Below are positions 45,858 to 52,648 of a stretch of DNA of 64,000 bases, piece by piece. Under the pieces are notes generated by a model that ran no database searches, was not told the DNA's origin, and worked only from the letters and a program-made list of their open reading frames with translations. The position numbers were made by a program, and so were the translations under genes. The stretch is from the NCBI RefSeq assembly GCF_030014955.1, contig NZ_JAGRPV010000001.1, positions 2,170,001 through 2,234,000 of the forward strand. Direction: 5' to 3'. Source of the stretch: Cohnella hashimotonis (GTDB lineage Bacteria > Bacillota > Bacilli > Paenibacillales > Paenibacillaceae). The stretch's first letter is position 1. Every line of letters begins with the position of its first letter.

Positions 45858-45877
45858 AAACTTATTATCGTCAATTC

Positions 45878-45907
45878 ATTCTAGTACAGGGGCATTTGGA
45901 TTGTCAA
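45878..45907 (-). promoter_or_regulatory. Sigma-A promoter of the second GntR/binding-protein regulator
   Basis: Minus strand TTGACA (45907-45902), 18 bp, TAGAAT (45883-45878). The predicted start is near 45871. Confidence 0.7.
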
Positions 45908-46267
45908 ACCAATTATGTCACAGCTTGTTTGACAAGCCTGCTATTGTGGCGCAACGTTCAGCCCGACTCTTGTTCCGTTCAGGCAGAGCGAAAAAATAGA
46001 AATGGCTAATCCGGACAGCGCGCGCAGTGTTGATCGGAAGGGGGACGAGCGGCAATATCAATCGGAGACGGGTAACCAGAGCGTTTGCAGAGGCGGCTAT
46101 TCCGCGTGATCGCTACTGCCGATGACAGAATCGACAGCAAGTCGCGTATTCAAAACGAAAGGCCCGCCCGGGACGGCGCTTCGGCCGCTTCCAGGCCGAG
46201 CGGCGGGGACGGACGGGGGTAATCGCACGGAGATAAGATCATATAGAAAAGATCGGGAGGGTTCAGC
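45908..46267 (+). other. Intergenic region upstream of the third importer operon
   Basis: 360 bp without a gene. I see no strong promoter. TTGATC at 46030 with AATATC 18 bp later is a weak candidate. A GC-rich imperfect hairpin lies around 46166-46207. No RTACAWGT-type site is visible on this side. Confidence 0.45.
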
Positions 46268-47908
46268 TTGAATCTGAAAATCCGTAGAACTTTCAAATGC
46301 GTGTCAACAGTGGTAGTGGCGGCAATGGTGCCTGCGTTTTTGCTTGGCGCGTGTTCCGGCTCGTCCGGCAATGCAATCGGTACATCGTCGACATCGCCGA
46401 CATCTGCAGATGCCAGCGTTTCCAAGCCAACCGAGCTTTCGTTATGGATCCCGCTAACCGCCGATTTTAAAGGCAAGAACTACAATGAAAAACCGTCCTT
46501 TCAAAAAATGGAAAAAGAAACGAATGTTCATATCAACTTCGAACATGTAAGCGATGCGGATGTTGAAAATCTGTTCAACCTGCTGATGGCCTCCGGCGAC
46601 TTGCCGGATATGATCTACTACTACAATTGGGATGCGCAGGCTACCAAATACGGCAATAGCGGCGCACTGCTGCCTCTGGAAGATCTCATTCGCGAGAAAG
46701 CGCCCAATCTCGAACGGGTATTAAATGAAAATCCGGAAATCCGGGGTCAAATTACATCGCCTGAAGGCCATATTTATTACATTCCCAATATGGCTCTCGA
46801 TTCCACGCTGCTCGTTCAAATGTTCCCGCAAGTGAGACAGGACTGGTTGGACAAGCTTGGTCTTGAAGCCCCGAAGACGACAGACGACTGGTACACGGTG
46901 CTTAAAGCATTTCGCGAAAAGGATGCGAACGGAAACGGAAAAGCGGACGAGTCTCCTTTTGTTTCCATCGGTCTCGACAGCGGCATGAACGGCGCCAGCG
47001 GAGCCGCCGGTCTGTTCGCCCCGGCATTCGGCATCGAGTTTGGCTTCTTTGTGGAAGACGGAAAAGTCAAGTACGGTCCGTACGATCCGCGATTCAAGGA
47101 TTTGATGGCCTTCATGCACAAGCTGGATGCCGAAAATCTGCTGGATACGTCACCGAAAGATTTTGCCGCGCTGCGCGAGAAAGTGCTATCCGGTCAAGCC
47201 GGCGCCTGGTTCGGTTGGGCCGGCTCGTATATGGGCACCTTTACCGCGTTGATGAAAGAAAAGGACGCCGCCACTTCTTTTGAAGTCAGTCCGGTGCTGC
47301 CGCCAGTCGGTCCGAACGGGGATCAGCGGCATACTTCCCATCGCTGGCCCGCGTCCTCCTTCGGCATTGCGGTCTCTTCCAAAACGGATAAGCCGGAGGA
47401 GATCATCAAGTGGCTGGACTATCAGTTCTCCGAAGAAGGCGTTATTTTGAACAACTTCGGGGTTGAAGGGGAAGGGTACACCATGCAGGACGGCAAACCG
47501 GTGTACACGGATAAAATCGTCAAGCCGGCGGACGGATCGCCGCCTTCGGTCGCGATTCTTAGCCAAACGATCGGCGGCGGCGCGTGGCCGACCATCACGA
47601 ATGTAGACGGAGCGCTGCAAATGAACGCGGCGAATGGACAGGCGACAAGTCCGACGGCGCAGTTCGCCTCGTACATCGATCTCAAGAAAAAACTGCCGCC
47701 TCTGCAGTTTACAAAAGAAGAAACGGATATCATAGCGCCGATCATGGCGGATTTGAGCTCCTTTATCAAAGAAGCGAGCACCAACTTCGTCAATGGCCAA
47801 CTGCCGCTGGACAACTTCGATAAATACTTGAAAAACGTAGAAAAAATGAAGTTGTCGGTTGTTCTGGAGCAGTACCAAAAGGCGTATGACCGATTTATTC
47901 AACAGTAA
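46268..47908 (+). CDS. Extracellular solute-binding lipoprotein of the third ABC importer
   Basis: 546 aa from TTG 46268, after GGGAGGG. Its lipoprotein signal ends in LLGAC with Cys 29 and a Ser/Thr linker. The body is a type-II binding-protein fold: MEKETNVHINFEHVSDADVEN, SGDLPDMIYYYNWDAQATKYG, RQDWLDKLGLEAPKTTDDWYT, and DANGNGKADESPFVSIG, which resembles the calcium loop common in this group. It is the first gene of an operon with two permeases, a deacetylase-like protein and a cyclase-family protein. A large stem-loop separates it from the permeases. Confidence 0.92.
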   Translation: MNLKIRRTFKCVSTVVVAAMVPAFLLGACSGSSGNAIGTSSTSPTSADASVSKPTELSLWIPLTADFKGKNYNEKPSFQKMEKETNVHINFEHVSDADVENLFNLLMASGDLPDMIYYYNWDAQATKYGNSGALLPLEDLIREKAPNLERVLNENPEIRGQITSPEGHIYYIPNMALDSTLLVQMFPQVRQDWLDKLGLEAPKTTDDWYTVLKAFREKDANGNGKADESPFVSIGLDSGMNGASGAAGLFAPAFGIEFGFFVEDGKVKYGPYDPRFKDLMAFMHKLDAENLLDTSPKDFAALREKVLSGQAGAWFGWAGSYMGTFTALMKEKDAATSFEVSPVLPPVGPNGDQRHTSHRWPASSFGIAVSSKTDKPEEIIKWLDYQFSEEGVILNNFGVEGEGYTMQDGKPVYTDKIVKPADGSPPSVAILSQTIGGGAWPTITNVDGALQMNAANGQATSPTAQFASYIDLKKKLPPLQFTKEETDIIAPIMADLSSFIKEASTNFVNGQLPLDNFDKYLKNVEKMKLSVVLEQYQKAYDRFIQQ

Positions 47909-47924
47909 ACCCCTGGTTTGACCA

Positions 47925-47971
47925 GCGATTGCAAAAAGCTGCCGCAACGTATTGCGGCAGCCGGCAATCGC
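47925..47971 (+). promoter_or_regulatory. Two-tier stem-loop between binding-protein and permease genes
   Basis: Outer stem GCGATTGC (47925-47932) with GCAATCGC (47964-47971). Inner perfect stem GCTGCCGCAA (47938-47947) with TTGCGGCAGC (47952-47961), and a 4-nt loop CGTA. No T tract follows. It is placed where such structures stabilise binding-protein mRNA and lower permease expression in other ABC operons. Confidence 0.72.
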
Positions 47972-48019
47972 AGGAGAACCGGCACAGCGTCGCGATTTTT
48001 CGGACAAGAAGGTGGAACG

Positions 48020-48967
48020 GTGAACAGTGTGGCAGGCGAAAAACAGGCGGACCGGAGTTTTTTCCGGATTTGGAAGCAAGTTCGCACCAATCGATATTTG
48101 TATCTCATGCTCATTCCGGTCGTCGGTTATTTTCTTATCTTTAACTATAAGCCGATGTACGGGGCGATTATTGCCTTCAAAGATTTTAATCCGTATGCGG
48201 GCATTAACGGAAGCGATTGGGTAGGGCTCAAGCATTTCCGGCAGTTTTTCGAGAGCTTTTATTTTGGGAGGCTGTTGCGCAACACCATTTTGCTCAGCGT
48301 GTACTCCCTGGCCGTCATCTTTCCGGCCTCGATTATTCTTGCGCTTCTGTTAAATGAAGTTCGGAACAAGTGGTTTAAGTCCGTGGTGCAGACATTATCC
48401 TATTTGCCGTATTTTATTTCACTGATTGTTATTTGCGGAATGATCGTCAACTTCAGCGGGCCCGACGGCATGGTCAGCAAGCTATTGGTGTCGCTGGGCG
48501 TCATTGACGCACCTGTCGATTTCCTCTCCCTATCGAGCTGGTACCGCACGATCCATGTCGGTTCTTCCTTGTGGCAGTATGTCGGATGGAATTCGATCAT
48601 CTATCTGGCCGCTCTGTCCGGCATCAGTCCGTCGCTCTACGAAGCGGCTGTCATGGATGGCGCCAATCGCTGGCGCCAACTGATCCATATTACGCTGCCG
48701 GGTATTAAAAATACGATTGTCATCCTCTTGATTCTGAATATCGGATCGTTGATGGACAGCAACTGGGAAAAAATATTGCTTCTGTATTCGCCGTCGACTT
48801 ACGAGACTGCGGATGTCATCTCGACCTATGTCTACCGGCGCGGTGTTCAGGAAGCCAACTACAGCTTCTCGGCGGCGATCGGGTTGTTCAACTCGATCAT
48901 CAATTTCAGCTTGCTTGTGGCCGCCAACTTCTGGAGTCGGCGCTTGACATCCAACAGCTTGTGGTAG
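48020..48967 (+). CDS. ABC sugar importer permease, LplB type
   Basis: 315 aa from GTG 48020, after AAGAAGGTGG. The frame is open back to 47918, but that part overlaps the stem-loop. The first helix is RYLYLMLIPVVGYFLIFNY, then KPMYGAIIAFKDFNPY. The EAA loop is EAAVMDGANRWRQLIHITLPG near residue 212. It forms a heterodimer with the next permease. No ATPase is encoded in the operon. Confidence 0.92.
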   Translation: MNSVAGEKQADRSFFRIWKQVRTNRYLYLMLIPVVGYFLIFNYKPMYGAIIAFKDFNPYAGINGSDWVGLKHFRQFFESFYFGRLLRNTILLSVYSLAVIFPASIILALLLNEVRNKWFKSVVQTLSYLPYFISLIVICGMIVNFSGPDGMVSKLLVSLGVIDAPVDFLSLSSWYRTIHVGSSLWQYVGWNSIIYLAALSGISPSLYEAAVMDGANRWRQLIHITLPGIKNTIVILLILNIGSLMDSNWEKILLLYSPSTYETADVISTYVYRRGVQEANYSFSAAIGLFNSIINFSLLVAANFWSRRLTSNSLW

Positions 48968-48983
48968 AAGGGAAGGCGAGAAC

Positions 48984-49862
48984 ATGGTAGGCAAACGATC
49001 GGTTGGAGATTACGCATTCGATATCGTAAATGTCCTGTTTTTGACAGCAGCATCCTTTCTGTTTCTATTCCCCGTTTGGTATGTAGCCGTATCTTCCTTG
49101 AGCTCGCCTGCGGCTGTTGCTTCCGGAGACGTTACGCTATGGCCGAAAGGGTTCACCTGGCAGGCCTACGAGCTCGTTCTGAAAGATAGCCGAATCTGGG
49201 AGGCATACGCCAATACCCTGTTTTATGTCGGCGCGGGAACGTTATTGAATCTGATCATGACGACGCTGGGCGCCTATCCGTTGTCCCGCCGGCAATTGCT
49301 CGGAGGCAGCGCGATAATGGCGATGATCGTGTTCACGATGTTTTTCAGCGGAGGGCTTATCCCGTCGTATCTCAACATCAGGGACCTGGGGCTTTACAAC
49401 ACCAGATGGGTTCTGATTGTGCCGGCCGCCGTCAGCGCTTTCAATTTGATCGTGCTGAGAACCTTCTTCCAGACGATTCCAGAGAGTCTGATCGAGTCGG
49501 CCAAAATAGACGGCGCTCAGGATATACGGGTGCTTTGGTCGGTCGTGCTGCCGCTCTCCAAGCCGGGACTGGCGGTCATGCTGCTGTTTTACGCCGTTGC
49601 CCACTGGAATTCCTGGTTTTCCGCGATGGTATATTTGCAGGATCGTTCCTTGTACCCGCTGCAGCTGGTGCTCAGAGAAATCTTGATTCATGCCCAGACG
49701 AGCGAGTTGACGGCCAACGTTCCGCAGCAGGATGTGACGCAGGTCAGCGCCACGATCCGATATGCCACGATTATGATCGCGACACTTCCGATCTTGCTGC
49801 TTTATCCGTTTTTACAAAAGCATTTTGTCAAAGGTGTCATGATCGGCGCGCTCAAAGAATAA
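48984..49862 (+). CDS. ABC sugar importer permease, YtcP/MalG type
   Basis: 292 aa, GAAGGGAAGG upstream of the ATG. The first helix is VLFLTAASFLFLFPVWYVAVS. The EAA loop is ESAKIDGAQDIRVLWSVVLPL near 172, and the end FLQKHFVKGVMIGALKE closely matches its paralogue at 27435. It lies 16 bp after the LplB-type gene. Confidence 0.93.
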   Translation: MVGKRSVGDYAFDIVNVLFLTAASFLFLFPVWYVAVSSLSSPAAVASGDVTLWPKGFTWQAYELVLKDSRIWEAYANTLFYVGAGTLLNLIMTTLGAYPLSRRQLLGGSAIMAMIVFTMFFSGGLIPSYLNIRDLGLYNTRWVLIVPAAVSAFNLIVLRTFFQTIPESLIESAKIDGAQDIRVLWSVVLPLSKPGLAVMLLFYAVAHWNSWFSAMVYLQDRSLYPLQLVLREILIHAQTSELTANVPQQDVTQVSATIRYATIMIATLPILLLYPFLQKHFVKGVMIGALKE

Positions 49863-49877
49863 TGAAGGACGTGTTGA

Positions 49878-51650
49878 ATGGTGTATAGATTGGCCAGGCT
49901 AGGCGTGCTCTTCGAGCAAACGACAGCTATAAAAAAATGGGCAAATGGCATTCAGGTGTTCGAAGGTTATGTACGGGAGCTGCTGGAGCAGCGTTCGATC
50001 CCTTATAGCTGGCTGGATCGTGTAGAGGAGGCCGTGTCGGGACAGTATGATCTGGTGCTGGCGGTATTGGTCGACGACTTGCCTCGGCGCACGCAGGAGG
50101 CGCTGCTCGACTACATGAACCGGGGCGGCATTGTGGTCGGCTACGGTTCTTTGAACGGCCTTGCACGCGACATGGGCTTCCGCCCGGTGCGTCATGCGCA
50201 GACCGGATACGCCTATGTGGATGGAGGAGAGCCGGCCCAAACCGGCCTTCGGTTCACACAGGGCTGCGCATGGATCAAAGCGTCCGGAGAAGGATACCGT
50301 CCGCAAATCGCGTATGCCGCAGCGGGACGTCTGGAGCCGGAAGGATATTCGGGCGGCGAGCTGCCGGCTCTGGTCTCGATTCGGGTGGGCAAAGGGAAGC
50401 TCGAACGCTGGGCGATCGACATCCCGAATACGATCGTTCGGCTGCAGCAGGGAGACGGCCCCGTCCTGTCGGATGGCATACCCGCTGCGGACGGCACGGC
50501 CGAGCTGAATGACGGCTTGCTGAAGGCCGACGACGGAGGCGTGATGGACTGGGACAAGGATCGCCTGCAGACGCCGAACGGAACGCCGTACATGGCCTAC
50601 CCTTACGCGGATTACTGGCGCGAGCGGTGGCTGTCGCATCTCGTTTCCGTTTGCGCCGGCATCGGCCTGACGCTTCCCTTTGCCGATTTGCTGCCGGACG
50701 GCGTGGAAGGGATTGCGGCCATTTCCTTCGATAGCGATATGAATGACAATGACAGCGCGGAGACGGCTCTGCGGATATTGTCGGTGCATCAGGTCCGCTC
50801 CAGCTGGTGCATCCTTGAGCCGGGCTATCGTCCTTCCATATACGATGCTGCGCGGGAGGACGGGCATGAGATCGGACTGCACTTCAATGCGATGGAGTCC
50901 CAGGGAGGCCGGTGGAGCCAAGAGGAATTCGCCGATCAATGCCGCTGGTTCAAGAGCGCTGCGGGAGAGCAGCGGATCGGTTTCAACAAAAACCATTACA
51001 CGAGATTTGAAGGCTGGGACGATTTGTTTTTGTGGTGCGAACAAAACGGCATTCCGCTTGATCAGTCTCGCGGTCCAAGCAAGCGGGGGAATGTCGGGTT
51101 TCTTTTCGGAACCGCGCAGCCCTATCGGCCCATCGCCTCGCTCCGCGAATCGAACCGGTTGTTCCAGGTGTTGGAGGTCGGGTTTCTATCCCAGGATATG
51201 GGGCTTGACGGATGGGGAGATCGCTCCGCCATCGGGCTTTTTCTGGACACCGTTCAATCCGTCCGGGGCGTCGCTCACTTTTTGTTCCACCAAATCTATC
51301 TGCTGACGGACCCGGCGGTCCGGGAGGGATTCAACGATGTCGTGGAGCAAGCGAAAGCAAAGGGCTTCGAGTTCTGGACAAGCGGACAACTGGTAGCTTG
51401 GGAGAATACGAGGAGAAGCTTGAAGTGGTCGCAGCCCGCTCCCGGTCGCTTGTCCGTTGAGCGCGCAGTGGACGGCCCCGGCGTCGTGGTGTATATTCCG
51501 GTCCCGGACGGGGCTCAGGCGGATGGGCCCGTTGAATACCGCTACGGTCATCCTTGCCGACGAACGGTCGTCCACAAGGAGCTAAAGCTGGACACGGCTC
51601 ATCCGAATCCGAAGGAGGAGAAAAGCGATTGCGCCAACTCATTGATCTGA
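49878..51650 (+). CDS. GATase1-like / polysaccharide-deacetylase-like fusion protein, cytosolic (paralogue)
   Basis: 590 aa from ATG 49878, with AAGGA upstream and 15 bp after the permease stop. Same two-part architecture as the protein at 36631. An amidotransferase-like N-terminal domain contains GGIVVGYGSLNGLARDMGF. A deacetylase-like barrel carries AAISFDSDMND (near 280), GHEIGLHFNAMES (near 328), NKNHYTRFEGWDDLFLWCE and GVAHFLFHQIYL. No export signal. The single conserved histidine of the motif-2 region and the aspartates of SFDSD are candidate metal ligands. Operon position suggests that it acts on the substrate brought in by the third importer. Confidence 0.7.
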   Translation: MVYRLARLGVLFEQTTAIKKWANGIQVFEGYVRELLEQRSIPYSWLDRVEEAVSGQYDLVLAVLVDDLPRRTQEALLDYMNRGGIVVGYGSLNGLARDMGFRPVRHAQTGYAYVDGGEPAQTGLRFTQGCAWIKASGEGYRPQIAYAAAGRLEPEGYSGGELPALVSIRVGKGKLERWAIDIPNTIVRLQQGDGPVLSDGIPAADGTAELNDGLLKADDGGVMDWDKDRLQTPNGTPYMAYPYADYWRERWLSHLVSVCAGIGLTLPFADLLPDGVEGIAAISFDSDMNDNDSAETALRILSVHQVRSSWCILEPGYRPSIYDAAREDGHEIGLHFNAMESQGGRWSQEEFADQCRWFKSAAGEQRIGFNKNHYTRFEGWDDLFLWCEQNGIPLDQSRGPSKRGNVGFLFGTAQPYRPIASLRESNRLFQVLEVGFLSQDMGLDGWGDRSAIGLFLDTVQSVRGVAHFLFHQIYLLTDPAVREGFNDVVEQAKAKGFEFWTSGQLVAWENTRRSLKWSQPAPGRLSVERAVDGPGVVVYIPVPDGAQADGPVEYRYGHPCRRTVVHKELKLDTAHPNPKEEKSDCANSLI

Positions 51651-52285
51651 CGGGAACGATCCGCAATGGGATGTGGGGATACGGCCATCCGTTCCCGGAG
51701 CCCCTTGTTCAGCCTTTGGCAACGGTAGAACAGGATGGATTCGCGGCTCATCGCATGCATCTGCACTCGCTGACGGGGACGTATCTGGAGACGGCCGGTC
51801 ATTTGTATCCCGATCGGGAGCTTCTGGGCGATGTGCCGCTGGAGCGCTGCGTGCTGCGCGCCTGGGTAGCCCAACTGCCGGAAAAGCAGGAGCTGGAAGC
51901 GATCCTTCCGGAGGAGCTGGAGGCAGCCGTCGGCGGCTGTCTGCAGCCCGGCGATGCGCTGCTGATCGCGACGGGATGGGACCGGAACTGGCATCGGGCA
52001 GGGTATACGGATCGCTGCCCTTACTTCGGAGAGGGAACGATCGACTGGATCATCGACCGGGGCGTCTCAATGCTCGGAGTGGATGTGCCGTCGGTGCAGG
52101 ACCCGCGCTCCGAGGGTGAGCTGAGCGTATTGAACGCTTATTACAAGGAAAACCGCTTGCTGCTCGCTCCCCTCGTTAATCTGCGGGCGGCCGAAGGCGC
52201 CGTTCCCTGGCAACTTGTCGTGCTGCCCTTGGCTATCCCGGAGCTCTGCGCATCTCCTTGTCGCGCGATTGTTATGCGCCTGTAA
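51629..52285 (+). CDS. Cyclase-family (kynurenine-formamidase-like) protein with altered metal motif
   Basis: 218 aa from TTG 51629, eight bases after GGAGGAG. It overlaps the previous gene by 22 nt. The family starts with LIDLTGTIRNGMWGYG, as here. The usual zinc motif HxGTHxDxPxH reads LTGTYLETAGH (near residues 48-58), so two histidines and the aspartate are changed and only the last histidine remains. The C-terminal block RGVSMLGVDVPSVQDPR matches the family GIDTPSID region. It may use a different metal arrangement or be a non-hydrolytic relative. Likely cytosolic. Confidence 0.72.
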   Translation: MRQLIDLTGTIRNGMWGYGHPFPEPLVQPLATVEQDGFAAHRMHLHSLTGTYLETAGHLYPDRELLGDVPLERCVLRAWVAQLPEKQELEAILPEELEAAVGGCLQPGDALLIATGWDRNWHRAGYTDRCPYFGEGTIDWIIDRGVSMLGVDVPSVQDPRSEGELSVLNAYYKENRLLLAPLVNLRAAEGAVPWQLVVLPLAIPELCASPCRAIVMRL

Positions 52286-52345
52286 CCGTCCGACCATCCA
52301 AGGCCTCTCTGTCTCGGGTAGAGAGCGATCAACCCCTTATCGGGT

Positions 52346-52371
52346 CAGCCAGAATATCTGGCTGGCCTTTT
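52346..52371 (+). terminator. Rho-independent terminator after the third importer operon
   Basis: Stem CAGCCAGA (52346-52353) with TCTGGCTG (52357-52364), loop ATA, followed by GCCTTTTTG. Confidence 0.75.
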
Positions 52372-52402
52372 TGTACGGCCGGTTTAAGCTGCGCCATCCT
52401 CG

Positions 52403-52435
52403 AAAAAAGCGAGCCCTAAAAGGCCTCGCTTTTTT
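52403..52435 (+). terminator. Second terminator, tandem
   Basis: AAAAAAGCGAG (52403-52413) and CTCGCTTTTTT (52425-52435) around an 11-nt loop containing a CC/GG pair. It insulates the following giant gene from the importer operon. Confidence 0.8.
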
Positions 52436-52459
52436 CAGCAAGAGCGGGCAGGAAATCGT

Positions 52460-52480
52460 TTAACTTGTTAACAAAGTTAA
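52460..52480. promoter_or_regulatory. Near-palindrome upstream of the giant-gene promoter
   Basis: TTAACTTG-TTAAC-AAAGTTAA: arms related by symmetry with a one-base offset, centred on GTTAAC. It lies just upstream of the -35 box, so it could be an activator site. Confidence 0.4.
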
Positions 52481-52489
52481 CAAATGATG

Positions 52490-52519
52490 TTGACGGAATA
52501 ACAAGAAATGTTCAATAAT
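52490..52519 (+). promoter_or_regulatory. Sigma-A promoter of the giant SLH beta-helix gene
   Basis: TTGACG (52490-52495), 18 bp, AATAAT (52514-52519). The predicted start lies inside the operator-like dyad that follows directly. Confidence 0.62.
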
Positions 52520-52542
52520 GGTATTGGTACTAGACCTATACC
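52520..52542. promoter_or_regulatory. Dyad operator-like site at the giant-gene start point
   Basis: GGTATTGGT (52520-52528) and ACCTATACC (52534-52542) are inverted with one mismatch around a 5-bp centre. The inner TGGTACTAGACC resembles NagR/DasR-type GntR operators (TGGTCTAGACCA) with one extra base. It differs from the O1-O6 family, so another regulator is likely. Confidence 0.55.
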
Positions 52543-52569
52543 TAAATTTGAAAAAGAGGAGAGAAAAAA

Positions 52570-52617
52570 GTGCAATTAAGAAAGCGTTCTCGGAAAATGT
52601 CCCATGATCAAATCTAA
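52570..52617 (+). CDS. Possible 15-aa leader peptide ORF
   Basis: GTG-initiated MQLRKRSRKMSHDQI with GAGGAG about nine bases upstream, in the leader of the 2575-aa gene. It is very basic at the N-terminus. Ribosome-binding-site quality is the only evidence. It could influence translation of the downstream gene. Confidence 0.3.
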   Translation: MQLRKRSRKMSHDQI

Positions 52618-52648
52618 CCATTGATGTGAAGGAGATGACAACATCAAA

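Noticed and set aside
47186..48235. 349-codon minus-strand open frame across the binding-protein/permease junction
   Set aside because: It is antisense to two clear importer genes and has no ribosome-binding site or domain.
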